From Rhinopithecus roxellana (Eukaryota > Chordata > Mammalia > Primates > Cercopithecidae), in contig NC_044566.1 in the NCBI RefSeq assembly GCF_007565055.1, positions 60,557,332-60,621,331 on the forward strand: 64,000 bases of DNA, written 5' to 3'. Position numbers and translations under genes: made by a program. The notes under the pieces are model-generated. The model saw nothing but the letters and a program-made list of their open reading frames with translations, did no database searches and had not been told where the DNA came from. The first letter of the stretch is position 1. The number at the start of each line of letters is the position of its first letter. Positions 8,380 through 20,371 of the stretch are shown here, piece after piece.

Positions 8380-9977
8380 CCATATTTTCCTGATTTTTAT
8401 TGGATCAAATTTTTTCCCCTACTCATTGCCAATTCTACCAAACTTCACCAAATTGGAAACAAAAGATGGAATTGGTAAAAACATGGGGAGGGACTTTGCT
8501 TCTGGTAGTATGGAGAACAGGTATACAAACTGAACCTCCCACTGGAAACAATTTAGCATTCTGGATAAAATATTTAAAGTATCTTAAATGCACTGATGAA
8601 TTTTAAGAGAGTAAATAGTTCTTAGGCCTAATACCTGAATGAAAGAACTCAGAGATAAGTGGAGCACATACAGTTGACTTTCTCTCTGGGGGCATTTGCT
8701 TAACTGCAGGAACTTTAGCTTTGATTTTCATGACCACACAGTGTGCAGGTAAAAAGCCTAGAGACTGCCTCCAGGTGGGGAGTCATCTAATAAGATTTCC
8801 TCTCTAGCATAAAGTTAGGACTGCAAAGGGCTACACCCTCGGTGTAAGTAAACAGAAAATGACACCCACCCCCACTCTTACAGCAGATTAAAAAAAAAGA
8901 GTTTCAAATCTAGTTAACGAGCAGAGAGAGAAAGACTCATTGCTGAGAACTTGGACTCATAAGCTAGTCCTCATGTCAGTCTGGAGCTCAAATTCACGCT
9001 ATTTAGGTAGTCCAAAGGACCTCAGGTCCCAAATTTGATTTTGAGTGATTCTTGACTGTTAGCACCTTCAGGCAGTCCTGCTAGTACAAACAAATGCAAA
9101 ATGATTCTGGAATAATACATCTTTGTCCTAGGCTTAAATAATTCACACGCATAAAGTCCTCGCTCCCCCCCAAAAAATACATATATGTAGTTCACACTAA
9201 AAAACTAGTTAAACACACACGGAAAGAAGACAACATAAGGAACAATTAGCAGAAAAAATAAACGGCAGAAATAGCACCCTCAAGGATTCTGGATAATGGA
9301 ATTACTACATACAGACTCTAAAAGAACTATACTTACTATGTTTAAAGGAATTAAAAATGGCCAGGTGCGGTGGCTCACACCTGTAATCCCAGCACTTTTG
9401 GGAGGCCGAGGCGGGCAGATCACCTGAGGTCAGGAGCTTGAGACTAGACTGGTCAATATGGTGAAACCCGTCTCTACTAAAAATACAAAAATTAGTTGGG
9501 AGTGGTGGCGCATGCCTGTAATCCCAGCTACTTAGAAGGTTGAGGCAGGAGAATTGCTTGAACCCAGGAGGCGGAGGTTGCAGTGAGCCAAGATCGCACC
9601 ACTGCATTCCAGCCTGGGCGACAGAGTGAGACTCCGTCTCAAAAAATAAAAAAAAGAAATTAAAAACAAGTTTGAAGATATGTTCAAGGAACCAGAAATG
9701 TTATCAAATATCCAAATATGTTAGGAAAGAAACAAACTTTTAGAAATAAACAAAATTTAACAATTGAAACTAGAAATTAAGTGGACAAATTTAACAACAA
9801 ATGCAACACAGCTGAAAGAATGAATTGGTGAACTGAAAGCCTATCTGAAGAAATTGTCCAAAATGCATCCAGAGAGAAGAAAAATATGAATGAGATTAAC
9901 AGACAAGGAAGATAGGGTGAGAAACTCTAACATATGTAATTATAGTTCTGGAAAACTAAATTTGACATTTGACTTAT
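8380..9977 (+). mobile_element. Old L1M/HAL1-type LINE, 5' part and ORF1 region
   Basis: From about 9230 the sequence has the recognisable L1M/HAL1 ORF1 course: ggataatggaattactacatacagactctaaaagaactatacttactatg, then after an Alu, agatatgttcaaggaaccag, and 'cacagctgaaagaatgaattggtgaactg'. The part before about 9200 is less certain. All frames are broken. It is split by an Alu (9359-9664) and ended by an LTR12 insertion at 9978, giving a layered age order: LINE first, then Alu and LTR. Confidence 0.65.
9359..9664 (+). mobile_element. Alu (AluS-like)
   Basis: A full-length Alu from ggccaggtgcggtggctcac to a short mixed A tail. Its flanks gaattaaaaat and gaaattaaaaac look like a slightly decayed target-site duplication. 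It sits inside the old LINE. Confidence 0.95.
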
Positions 9978-10485
9978 TCAGAGGTGAAGACAGCTGGACT
10001 TCTGGGTTGGGTGGGGACTTGGAGAACTTTTCTGTCTTATAAGCGGATTGTAAAATGCGCCAATCAGCACTCTGGAGCTAGGGCTGTAAAACGCACCAAT
10101 CAGCATTCTGTGACTAGCTAGAGGTTTGTAAAATGGACCTATCAGTGCTCTGTAAAATGGACCAATCAGCACACTATAAAATGGACCAATCAGTGCTCTG
10201 TAAAATGGACCAATCAGCACTCTGTAAAATGGACCAATCAGCAGGACATGGGCAGGGACAAATAAGGGAATAAAAGCTGGCCACCCCAACCAGCCAGCCG
10301 CTCAGGTCCCCTTCGACGCTGTGGAATTTTTGTTCTTTTGCTCTTCACAATAAATCTTGCTGCTGCTCCCTCTTTGGGTCTGTGCCACCTTTAAGAGCTG
10401 TCACACAGACTGCGAAGGTCTGCGGCTTCATTCTTGAAGTCAGTGAGACGAAGAACCCACTGGAAGGAACCCAACTCCAGACACA
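9978..10485 (+). mobile_element. LTR12 (HERV9-type) solo LTR with 4-bp TSD
   Basis: A 508-bp LTR starting tcagaggtgaagacagctgg and ending aactccagacaca. It is flanked by perfect ttat duplications (9974-9977 and 10486-10489), the 4-bp size expected for HERV9. It keeps the LTR12 layout: an array of CCAATCAG boxes (six intact and one changed to ctatcag, about 10059-10240), a TATA-like aataaaagctgg near 10270 and an AATAAA signal near 10350. The first dinucleotide is TC rather than the canonical TG. No internal proviral sequence remains. Confidence 0.9.
10055..10285 (+). promoter_or_regulatory. CCAAT-box array and TATA-like element of LTR12
   Basis: Six copies of CCAATCAG spaced mostly at about 20 and 40 bp, followed by aataaaagctgg. 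In LTR12 elements such arrays bind NF-Y and drive LTR transcription (family knowledge). Activity of this copy is inferred only. Confidence 0.7.
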
Positions 10486-10489
10486 TTAT

Positions 10490-10723
10490 GACTTGAAAAT
10501 TCCCCTAACTATGCCTGTCAATTAAATTGAATTATAAGCAGAAAATATTCATGCTGTGAAAGAAATGGAAAAAGAGAAAGATTGACTCTGTGTGTAAATG
10601 GATACAAAATTTGCTGCTAGGTGTTCTGAGAAGGACCAAATAGAAATACTATGCCTTGAAGGCTCACCATGTTTAGAGGATATTTTTTGCCAGAGTACTA
10701 GTGGTGGGAATAACAAGAAAAGT
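10490..10723. other. No gene seen
   Basis: A short AT-rich segment between the LTR12 and the next Alu. It may continue the old LINE broken by the LTR, but the match is too weak to state. Confidence 0.5.
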
Positions 10724-11032
10724 GGCCGGGCGTGGTGGCTCACGCCTGAAATCCCAGCACTTTGGGAGGCTGAGGTGGGCGGATCACCTGAAGTCAGTCA
10801 TTTGACACCAGCCTGGCCAACATGGTAAAACCCCATCTCTACTAAAAATGCAAAAATTAGCTGGACGTGATGGCACAACGCTGTAATCCCAGCTACTCGG
10901 GAGGCTGAGGTGGGAGAATTGCTAGAACCTGGGAGGTAGAGGCTGCAGTGAGCTGAGATGGCACCACTGTACTCAAGCCGGGGTGACAGAGCGAGGCTCT
11001 GTCTCAAAACAAACAAACAAACAAACAAAAAC
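10724..11032 (+). mobile_element. Alu (AluS-like) with (AAAC)n tail
   Basis: A complete Alu from ggccgggcgtggtggctcac to an aaacaaacaaac tail. Flanks contain aagaaaag on both sides (a likely short target duplication). Confidence 0.95.
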
Positions 11033-11796
11033 ACACTCATAAGAAAAGAGGTTGAAGAATTAGGCCAGTCAGACCATCTTAGGCTTGAGGGTTAAAAGAG
11101 TGGAAATTACGTATGTCAATTCTTAAAGTATCTCCTTAATCACATCTGTTAGGATGGGTACATTAAAAAAACAAAGAAACAAAAAAAAAAAAAAACAGAA
11201 AAAAAAAAAGAAGAGAATGTAGAGAAATGTGGACTCTTATGCACTGTTGATGGGAATGTAAAATGGTACAGCCACTGTGGAGAACAACAGGGCAGTAAAT
11301 ATTAAAAACAGAATGACTTACATGATTCAGTAATTCCACGTCTGGGTATGTACCCCCAAATAATTAAGTCAGGTCTTGGAGAGATAATTTAGACACCCAT
11401 GTTCATAGAAATATTATTCAAAATAGCTAATAGGTAGAAAAAACTCAAATGTTCATGAGTAAACAAGATGTGGTATTATCCTTAAAAGGGAAGGAAATTC
11501 TGGCACATGCTACAACATGAATGAAGAATAAACCTTGAGGACATTATGCTAAATGAATGGGCCAGTCACAAAAGGACAAATCTTGTATGATTCCCCTTAT
11601 ATGTGGTATCCAGAATAGGTAAATTTGTAGACACAGAAAGCAGAACCCATGGTTGCCATGGACTAGGATGCAGGCGGCAATGGGGGGCTTAAATGGGTAA
11701 AAAGTTTCAGTTTTTCAAGATAAAGAGTTGTGAAGATTATTTGCATAACAATGTGAATACACTTAACACTACTGAACTGTACACTTAAAAATGGTT

Positions 11797-12076
11797 GACC
11801 TGGTGCGGTGGCTCACACCTGTAATCCCAGCACTTGGACGGGAGGCTGAGGTGGACAGATCACCTGAGGTCAGGAGTTAGGGACCAGCCTGGCCAACATG
11901 GTGAAACCTTGTCTCTACTGAAAATAAAAAAATTAGCCGGGCATGGTGGTGCGCCTGTAATCCCAGCTACTTGTGGGCGCTGAGGTGGGAGGAGTGCTTG
12001 AACCTCGGAGGTGAAGGCTGCGGTGAGCCGAGATTGCGCCACTGCACTAAAGCCTAGGCAACAGAGAGAGACCCCG

Positions 12077-12108
<32 letters not shown>
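11797..12108 (+). mobile_element. Alu inside the L1M 3'UTR
   Basis: A dimeric Alu with a 28-A tail (12081-12108). Several substitutions and a small internal change (acttggacgggaggctgag) point to an older AluS or J copy. Confidence 0.93.
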
Positions 12109-12111
<3 letters not shown>

Positions 12112-12118
12112 AAGATGA

Positions 12119-12386
12119 GGCCGGGCATGGTGGCTCATGCCTGTAATCCCAGCACTTTAGGAGGCTGAAGCAGGCGGATCACTTGAGCCCAGGAGTTCCA
12201 GACCAGCCTAAGTAACGTGGTGAAACCCCATCTTTAAAAAAATACAAAAAAATTGCTGGGCATGGTGGTGCATATTTGTAGTTCCCACTATTTAGGAGGC
12301 TAAGGAGGGAGGATGGATTAAACCCAGAAGGTCGAGGTTACGGTGAGTCGAGATCATGCCACCGTACTCCAGCCTGGGTGAAAAAT
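12119..12386 (+). mobile_element. Second Alu, 3'-shortened
   Basis: It starts ggccgggcatggtggctcat only 10 nt after the previous Alu tail. It stops at ccagcctgggtg plus five A, lacking the usual final 20-25 nt. High divergence suggests AluJ. Confidence 0.9.
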
Positions 12387-12444
12387 TATGTAAATTTTAC
12401 CACAATTAAAAAACATGTCTCCTTAAGAATTATTCTGAGAATAG

Positions 12445-12680
12445 TAAGAAAAATAACTAATATTTATTGAGTGGTAACTGCATGCTTGAATATAACCCGA
12501 TTTGGACTTCACAATATCTTAAAAGGTAACGTTAAGTCCATCATCACGTGGACATTATGGCCTCAGAACAGAGAGGCTTTGAGAGCTCAAACACCTTTTT
12601 CAAGTCATGTGTCTAGTAGTTGGAGGAACTAAGATTCAAATCTAGTTCTCCAGATTGCAACACACTAGACTTCCTCAGAG
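12445..12680 (-). mobile_element. MIR SINE, antisense
   Basis: It reads as the reverse complement of MIR: aataactaatatttattgag, a subterminal ggcctcagaacagagagg block, then caagtcatgtgtctagtag. MIR is a mammal-wide tRNA-derived SINE; divergence is high as expected. Confidence 0.75.
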
Positions 12681-12719
12681 AAATACAAAAAGTAATAATT
12701 TTTGAGGAAAAAAATGTAA

Positions 12720-12920
12720 TCAATGCTGGATTTGAAGTCAAAATACAGCATTGGTATAAACCTAACTCTGCCACTTATAAACATGTTTCATAGTAAATTA
12801 CGTAACCTCTGAGAGTCTCAGGCTTTTTTATTTGCAAATTGGAAATAGTAGCACTATCTGACTCATATGCTTACTTTGATCAGTAAGACAATACATACGA
12901 ATGTGTAGTGTGCCATACAA
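12720..12920 (+). mobile_element. MIR SINE, sense
   Basis: It follows the forward MIR core: ctaactctgccacttataaac, gtaacctctgagagtctcagg, then tttgcaaattggaaatagtag. It lies next to another MIR in opposite orientation. Confidence 0.75.
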
Positions 12921-14021
12921 ATAGAAAACGACATTCTTACTATTATCTTCTGTAACTCTCGCATGTTCCAGGATACTGGTAGACCTATTTATTGTAACCA
13001 ATGATACTCCAAATATTCTAAAAATAATGGAGGAACTATAAGTACATAAAAGATAACCTAAATGCAGAAAAGTCAAGGTAAAAACCTTTGGACAACCAAT
13101 ACAGTAGGTGAAAAAATGTTTTTTTGTCCAAGCTAAGTCTGAGACTACAACATTCTTTCCCATTAACTCAAGGGTCTGGTAAAATCAGCATACATAAGCA
13201 ATAGGTAAGTTGAAAACAGAATGCCATGGAGGAAGGGAAATTTACATTCCAGAATGTACTTTACTGTGTCAGGTAAGTTTCCACATCCTCTAATTACCAT
13301 TGTCCAAAGTACTGAACCTAAAAGAAAGTGTCACCCTCTGGTGACAAGCATATGAAACACCACTAAAGAAAAGAGCAAAACTGCGGGAAATGGATTGAAA
13401 TTACATCACAGAAATCATAGAATTTAAATTAAGATATACCATTATGTTTCTATTTTTCAAAATAAATTATATACTCATCCACTCTAGTCAACAGAATATT
13501 TATATGCAACTAGAGATTAATTTGAGAAGTATTCAGCATTTCCTTAGGTGATGTCTTTGTCCGTTAGCAAACACAGTCACCTTTGCCCATTCAGGCTTTA
13601 TCTCTTTGAGAAATGGAAGTTCTGGTCTTTGTTTTTCTCATATTGTTCTGAATCCAGTCCCATGTATTTTCTTCCTTTCTTTGGTACCTGTGTTGTAAGA
13701 GGACAAAATATGTTCCCATGCCTATATCTACGCTTCCTGAAGTTTTGACCCATAAGATACTCGTGCTCCTATTTTGGCTGAACTCTCTCCCATGACATTC
13801 TGTTTTGGGCATTGTACCCTTCATAGTTAGAGATGCAATGAACTGGAAAAAAGAATTTGAATGATCCCACTTCAGACTGTATAGTCTTTTAGCCACTGTG
13901 TCTGTGAAAAAGGCATATGGCACCATAATGGCTGATTAGAAATTACTTTGAATTATTCAATAGTTTAAGCAAACAATATTGTATTGATGAGTTTTGAACA
14001 GGTCTTCAAAACATGCTGAAG
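12921..14021. other. No gene seen; unassigned DNA
   Basis: AT-rich DNA with two 111-codon minus-strand frames (12828-13163 and 13591-13926). Neither has a recognisable motif, initiator context or splice structure, and the first runs into a MIR. I see no function. Confidence 0.55.
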
Positions 14022-14033
14022 TCACTTATATTC

Positions 14034-14336
14034 TTTTTTTTTTTTTTTTTTTGAGACAGAGTCTTGCACTGTTGCCCAGGCTGGAGTGCAGTGGCGTGCA
14101 ATTTTGGCTCACTGCAAGCTCCGCCTCCTGGGTTTACACCATTTTCCTGCCTCAGTCTCCCAAGTAGCTGGGACTACAGGCGCCCGCCACCACGCCCAGC
14201 TAATTTTTTGTATTTTTAGTAGAGATGGGGTTTCACCATGTTAGCCAGGATGGTCCAGATCTCCTGACCTCGTCATCTGCCCACCTTGGCCTCCCAAAGT
14301 GCTGGGATTACAGGCATGAGGTGCCACGCCCCGCCA
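14034..14336 (-). mobile_element. Alu, antisense, with perfect 12-bp TSD
   Basis: The minus-strand Alu is bounded by tcacttatattc at 14022-14033 and 14337-14348. The arm reading gcccgccaccacgcccagctaa and the gatctcctgacctcgtcatc variant suggest AluY or late AluS. Confidence 0.95.
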
Positions 14337-14358
14337 TCACTTATATTCTTACTTGTTC

Positions 14359-14722
14359 TGTTTTAGTCCATTCAGGCTACTATAACAAAATACCACCTAT
14401 CAGGTATCTTATAAGCAACATAAATTTATTTCTCCAGTTCTAGAGTCTGGGAAGTCTAACACCACAGCAGTGGCAGATTCAGTGTCTGGTGAAGGCTACT
14501 GTCTGGTTCAGAGACAGCGATCTTTTTGCTGTATCCTCAGACGGCAGAATGAGTGAGGGATCTCTCTGGGGCCTCTTTTATAAGGGCACTAAATCCAATC
14601 ACGAGGGCTTCACCCTCATGGCTTAATCACTTTCCAGAGGCCCTACCTCCTAATACCTTCACACTGAAGATTAAGTTTCAACTTATGAATTTTGGGGTGA
14701 CACAGTCAGTCAGTCTATAGCA
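14359..14722 (-). mobile_element. MLT1-type MaLR solo LTR
   Basis: A 364-bp element on the minus strand, reading on the plus strand from tgttttagtccattcaggct to cagtctatagca. Internal blocks include gggcctcttttataagggca and ccaatcacgagggcttcac. This LTR type ends in TG...CA, with a degenerate 5-bp duplication (tgttc / ctttc). Naming between MLT1 and related MaLR subfamilies is uncertain. Confidence 0.75.
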
Positions 14723-14758
14723 CTTTCCAAACAGATGTAAATAAGAAGCCATAATGTC

Positions 14759-15062
14759 GGCCAGGCATGATAGCTCATGCCTGTAATCCCAGCACTTTGG
14801 GAGGCCAAAGCAGGCAGCCACGAGGTCAGGAGTTTGAGACCAGCCTGGCCAACATAGTGAAACCCCATCTCTACTAAAAATACAAAAAATTAGCTGGGCA
14901 CGGTGGCAGGTGCCTGTAATCCCAGCTACTTGGGAGGCTGAGGCAGAAGAATCACTTGAACCTGGGAGGCGGAGGTTGCAGTGAGCCGAGATCGTGCCAC
15001 TGCACTCTAGCCCAGGCGACAGTGCGAGACTCCATCTCAAACAACAAAAACAACAACAAAAA
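14759..15062 (+). mobile_element. Alu with TSD ccataatgtc
   Basis: A complete AluS-like copy with an aacaacaaaaacaac tail, flanked by ccataatgtc at 14749-14758 and 15063-15072. Confidence 0.95.
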
Positions 15063-15072
15063 CCATAATGTC

Positions 15073-15454
15073 AAATATCTTCCACAACTGAAGGTAAGCG
15101 TTCCTTCCTGGGGAACTGGTTCTCCAAGAAACTAATTTCTTTCAGAGCTGGAGAACTTTTTTGGGTCCACAACCTCATCTTTGTATTCCTAGAACTAAGC
15201 ACAGTGCCTGATGTATTATTTGTTGAATATTTGTTGGGAAATGAATGAATATATCAGGTCAAGAAATGACAAAGTGATAACTGTTTGATAAAATGCAAAA
15301 TAAGATTTTTCTCACTGAGATATAAAAAAATATTTATGTGGTGCAGAAAGATATAATATCCCCTGGGTAGGGGAGAAATGAGAGATCGAGAGAGTTATAC
15401 AATAGGTCTGTTGTTCGAAAGCTCTTCTCCACACAGGAGACCCATTAAAAATTG
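15073..15454. other. No gene seen
   Basis: AT-rich DNA between an Alu and an L1MA end. The block ctagaactaagcacagtgcctgatgtattatttgttgaatatttgttgg near 15190-15240 resembles the 3' end of L2 in sense orientation. Confidence 0.5.
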
Positions 15455-16151
15455 GAAAACAGTAGGGAGGCTCCTCAAAAAGCTAAAAAGCAGAACTGTC
15501 ACATGATCCAGCAATCTCACTGCTGGATACACAAAAAGGAAATCAGTATACTGAAATCTGTGTTCCCATGTTTATTGTTTCACTATTCACGAGGATGGAG
15601 ATATGGAAGCAACAGATATCCATCAACAGATTAATGGATAAATAAAATGTATATATTCACAATGGAATATTATTCAGCCACAAAAAGAATGAAATTCTGT
15701 TATTGGCAGCAACATGGATAAAACTGGAGGTCATTATGTTAAGTGAAATAAATCAAGCACAGAAAGACAAATATCTCATGTTTTCACTCATATATGGCAG
15801 CTAAAAAAGTGGATCTCATGGAGGTAGAGAGTCGAATAATGGTTACCAGAGGCTGGGATGGGATAGGGGAGGAAGAACTGACAAATTGGTTAAGGGGTAT
15901 AAAAATACAGTTAGACAGAAGGAATAACTTCTAGTATTTGATAGTATAGCAGGTAAATTGTAGTTAACAATAATTTCATATTTCAAAATAGCTAGAAGAG
16001 ATTTATAATGTTCCCAACACAAAGAAAAATGTTTGAGGTGATGGGTAGCCCAAATACTCTAACTTGATCATTACACACTATAAACATACATGAAAATATC
16101 ACATGTACCCCCCAAATATGCACAACTATTACATATCAATAAAAAATTTTA
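15455..16151 (+). mobile_element. L1MA-type 3' end
   Basis: It holds the ORF2 tail and 3'UTR of an L1MA family: ccagcaatctcactgctgg, atggaatattattcagccac, atctcatgttttcactcata, gaggtgatgggtagccc, and a tail caataaaaaatttt. A free 5' end without inversion suggests ordinary 5' truncation. Confidence 0.85.
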
Positions 16152-16432
16152 GGCCCGGTGCAGTGGTTCACGCCTGTAATTCCCGCACTTCGGGAGGCCG
16201 AGGTGGGCAGATCACCTGAGGTCAGGAGTTCGAGACAGGCCTGGCTAACATGGTGAAACCCCGCCTCTACTAAAAACACAAAAATTAGCTGGGCAGGGGT
16301 GGTGCGCACCTGTAGTCTCAGCTACTCAAGAGGCTGAGGCAGGAGAATTGCTTGAACCTGGGAGGTGGAGGTTGCAGTGAGCAAAGATCATGCCACTGCA
16401 CTCCAGCCTGGGCCACAAGAGCGAGACTCCAT

Positions 16433-16465
<33 letters not shown>

Positions 16466-16466
16466 A
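16152..16466 (+). mobile_element. Alu at the tail of the L1MA
   Basis: A full Alu starting ggcccggtgcagtggttcac, ending in a 26-A run and inserted in the A-rich tail of the L1MA, a favoured L1-endonuclease target. Confidence 0.95.
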
Positions 16467-18900
16467 AAATTCCAGACTAGCACCTTTCTACTGTTTCTAG
16501 GGAGCAGATAAGGAAACTGCAATGACACCAGGTGGCTGGAAGATGGCAGGGAGCTTCATGTAGAGGGGCTGGAATCCCACTGAAACTTTGTATTTCTGTA
16601 GGCTTTGTATTTGTGGGAAGCGCAGGGCCATCTGTGTTGTTTATGGGACTATGAATATGCATTGGAACAACACTTGAGGGTCACTTTACTTTTTCCAATT
16701 AAACCCAAGTCAGAACTAGCTCTTGCTCCCACTGTTAGTTCTTGGTCTCTGGTGTTCCCTCCCCTTCCCTTGGGTAATTTGAGGACCCAGTGGCTTTCTT
16801 TGACAGTTCCAACCAGATGTTTGCCAAGCTTCTAGCTCCTGAACACGGTTGAGCCCTCACCACTAAGATTTTTGTTTTATTTTTTTTCCTCCAGTGACGA
16901 GAAATTCACATACATAAAATTAACCATTTTAAATTAAACACTTCCCACTAAGTCCTCTGGCCCCATGCTGCCCCACATTGCTGTTGTTAATCACTTTGCT
17001 GTCTGATATTGCTCCTCACTGTGAAAGTCAATCTTACCTGCTGTTCTTTCTGCCTAGAATGGTGGGACATTTTGGAGTGAAGTTCCTCACATTAATGCCA
17101 CCTCCTTTAACTGAAGCTGGCCTCAGATGTATTCCCTTTGCTCAGCCTCCCAAAGTTGAAGCTGCAGTGCCTGCCCTTCAGAGAGCCTAAGCCCTGTTCC
17201 CCTTGAAGTCCTGCCTCATAGCTGGATCCAACAACACTCGGAATCCACACCTTCCAGAATCTGCATCTCTGTTCCCTAAGCCCATGGGGATCAACAAAGT
17301 AAGGTTCATCACTTTCCATTTCTTTTCACCTCACCCTCTACCCAAACCATAACCTTCATTCTATTCCTTTTTGACAGCTCATCAGGAAGAATGCCAAGTC
17401 TTTAGGACCCTCTTCCCCTCCAAAAAAGAAACCACTCCTTTTTGAGTGTTTGAACAGCCCATTGTTCTCATTAAGTCACAATCTTTCCTCCTGAGTTAAT
17501 CCAGCCTCCTCATCCCATGAAAAGGACAGACATGAAGACTTTTCATCATGTTAGAAACAAACACAGGTGCATACAGCACAGAAGTCTCGACTGTTAATTC
17601 ACTAGGCGAGCCTTCAACGAGATAATTTGCTTTACTAGATTTATGTAAAGGTTTCAGGTCATTTCTTGAGAGCATTTTGATAGGGACAGTAAATTGAGAA
17701 TACAGGTGTTAAAGTGGGATAATGGAAGCTTCATTAAGAGAAAGGGCACACAGTGGGTGACTTCGGCTTGCCAAGTAGTAGGTACTGAGTAAGTGCAGCT
17801 CCGTGCACATGGAAAGCTGGCATTCTGTTAAATGCCTGAGGCAAAAAAATGCAGAATGCAGCACTCAGCATCTTATCTATGTTCCATAAACAAAAAAAGA
17901 ATAAGATCACATGGAAAGGCAAAAGGAGCCACAGTATTATTTCAGAATTCTATGCCAAGCCTCTCTTTTACATTTCTGATTAGAAGGCTACAAGAAAACC
18001 AAGAATTTAAATAAAGTGTTCCATTTCTTATTTCACAGATGGCATCTCACATTACATCTTCTAATTCACCTTGAATTTGCATTCTCCCACAGGAACCATC
18101 AGCTTGAATCTAGAGACTGACACCAATTTTTCAGTTGTAGGTACACTGAAACGTCTGTGAAGTGTTTCCTCTAGCGGGACCATTTGGACAGTTTCAAGGA
18201 ACCCTGGATTCATTCCACCATCAAAAATTACTTGTTTAATATAATTAGTCAAGCTTAGTCCTGTGCCAATTAATCATGTAGAAAAAAAATAAGATTTGGA
18301 GCTTTCAAGAGGCGCTTCATACAGCCATAAAGAAAATGTTCCCTTCGGAGAGGGATAGATTAGCAGGTACCTGGCAGGGCAGGCAACTTCTGAGTCTGTC
18401 TTGGGAACGTAGCCCAGCACAGACTCGTAGACATTCTCTAAATTCAATACTTGTTTGTTCAGGTGCCCTCTTTTACTGTATGCATCCCACCTGGCCTTAA
18501 TTATCTTTTCTAGTAGGTAAAAGAGCAACAAACCAGCCCTTTGTCTTCTCTCAGGAACCTCTGAATCTTACTCTTCCACGGCATTCTTGTATGTTTATCT
18601 TTGACAGCATTTTTCTCAGTGTTAGGACATTCTGAATGAGGTCGAAGGTGGAGAAGGAATCCACATGTTAAAGAATCTCTTGTGTAGCTGGGCAAAAACC
18701 TAGAATATAATTCGTGTACTCTAATGCTTAATTTTTTAAGGATGTTTTTGTTCTTCGTAACACAACGTCTTTTATCTAAGCACTACACTGATCCAGTGAT
18801 ACGGTCTCAGTTTTGTTTAAATCATTTCACCACCTTGAATAGTGTATTTCTTTTGAACAGTTTCATTTATTATATGCTATATTATGTATAACTGCATATA
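16467..18900. other. No gene seen in 2.4 kb
   Basis: Short chance frames only (60-85 codons). A piece near 16870-16945 (gaaattcacatacataaaattaaccatttt) resembles an L1M 3'UTR fragment. The rest shows no repeat that I recognise and no splice-bounded coding sequence. Confidence 0.55.
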
Positions 18901-18904
18901 TAGT

Positions 18905-18943
18905 TTTATATATATATATATATGTATATACACACACACACAC
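18905..18943. repeat. (TA)n(CA)n microsatellite
   Basis: A TA run followed by a CA run abuts the 3' LTR end of the THE1-type provirus and appears to have replaced its last bases. Confidence 0.85.
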
Positions 18944-19293
18944 TTAGTCCATTTGCACACTGCTGATAAAGACATACCTGAGACTAGGAAGAAAAAGAGG
19001 TTTAATTGGACTTACATTTCCACATGGCTGGGGAGGTCTCAGAATCATGACAGGAGGCAAAAGGCACTTCTTACACAGCAGCAGCAAGAGAAAATGAGAA
19101 AGATGCAAAAGTGGAAACCCCTGATAAAACCATCAGACCTCATGAGACTTATTCACTACCATGAGAACAGTATGGAAGAAACCGCCACCACGATTCAATT
19201 ATCTCCCACCAGGTCCTTCCCACAACACGTGGGAATTATGGGAGTACAATTAAAGATGAGATTTGGGTGGGGACACAGAGCCAAACCATATCA
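18944..19293 (-). repeat. 3' LTR of the THE1-type provirus
   Basis: About 350 bp, similar along its length to 21164-21519. The terminal TGTA is lost into the neighbouring CA microsatellite. Confidence 0.88.
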
Positions 19294-20371
19294 TTTTGTC
19301 CCTGGCCCCTCCAAATCTCATGTCCTCACATTTCAAAACCAATCATGCCTTCCCAACAGTACCCCAAAGTCTTAACTCATTTCAGCATTAACCCAAAAGT
19401 CCACAGTCCAAAGTCTCATCTGAGACAAGGCAAGTCTCCTCCATCTATGAGCCTGTAAAATCAAAAGCGAGCTAGTTACTTTCTAGATATAATGAGGGTA
19501 CAGGCATTGGGTAAATACAGCTGTTCCAACTGGGAGAAAGTGGCCAAAACAAAGGTGTTACAAGGCCCATGTGAGTCTGAAATCCAGCGGGGCAGTCAAA
19601 ATCTAAAGCTCCAAAATGATCTCCTTTGACTCCATGTCTCACAACCAGGTCATGCTGATGCAAGAGGTAGGTTTTCATAGTCTTGGGCAGCTCTGCCCCT
19701 GTGGCTTTGTGGGGTATAGTTCCACTCTTGGCTGCTTTCACAGGCTGGCACTGAGTGTCTGTGGCTTTTTCAGGTGCACGGGGCAAGCTGTTGGTGGATC
19801 TACCATTCTGGGGTCTGGCCCTCTTCTCACAGCTCCACTAGGTGGTGCCACAATCGGGATTCTGTGTGGGGGCTCTGACCCCATATTTCCCTTCTGTACT
19901 GTCCCAGCACAGGTTCTCCAGGAGGGCCCCACTCCTGCAGCAAACTTTTCCCTGGGCATCCAGATGTTTCCATACATCTTCTGAAATCTAGGTGGAGGTT
20001 CCTAAACCTCAATTCTTGACTTCTATGTGCCCAGAGGTTTAATACCACATGGAAGCTGCCAAGGTTTGGGGCTCGCACCCTCTGAAACCATGGGCTGAGC
20101 TGTACCTTGGCACCTTTTAGCAATGGCAAGAGCTGCTGGGACACAAGGCACCAAGTCCCTAGGCTGCACACAGCATGGGGACTCTGGGCCCAGCCCATGA
20201 AACCATTTTTTCCTCCTAGGCTTCCAGGTCTGTGATTGGAGGGCTGCTGTGAAGACCCCCAGCATGCCCTGCAGACATTTTCCCAGTTGTCTTGGGGATT
20301 AACATGGCTCCTTGTTACTTATGCAAATTCCTACAGCCAGCTTGAATTTCTCCTCAAAAAATGGGTTTTTC

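Larger units (their letters stand above)
11150..12412 (+). mobile_element. L1M 3' end, split by two Alus
   Basis: The stretch from ggatgggtacatt to acacttaaaaatgg matches the ORF2 end and 3'UTR of mammalian-wide L1M families (gggaatgtaaaatggtacagccac; ccacgtctgggtatgtacccc; gctacaacatgaatgaagaa; aaccttgaggacattatgct; ctgaactgtacacttaaaaatgg). The expected end of that UTR resumes after the Alus at 12387 (attatgtaaattttaccacaatt). The frames are broken throughout. Confidence 0.8.

Noticed and set aside
10141..10245. Short direct repeats with spacers resembling a CRISPR array
   Set aside because: These are the CCAAT-box repeats of LTR12; spacers are repeats themselves and the genome is a primate.
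19616..20265. Frames of 80-123 codons on both strands
   Set aside because: They fall in the THE1 internal region, which does not encode a known complete protein, and are broken relative to each other.
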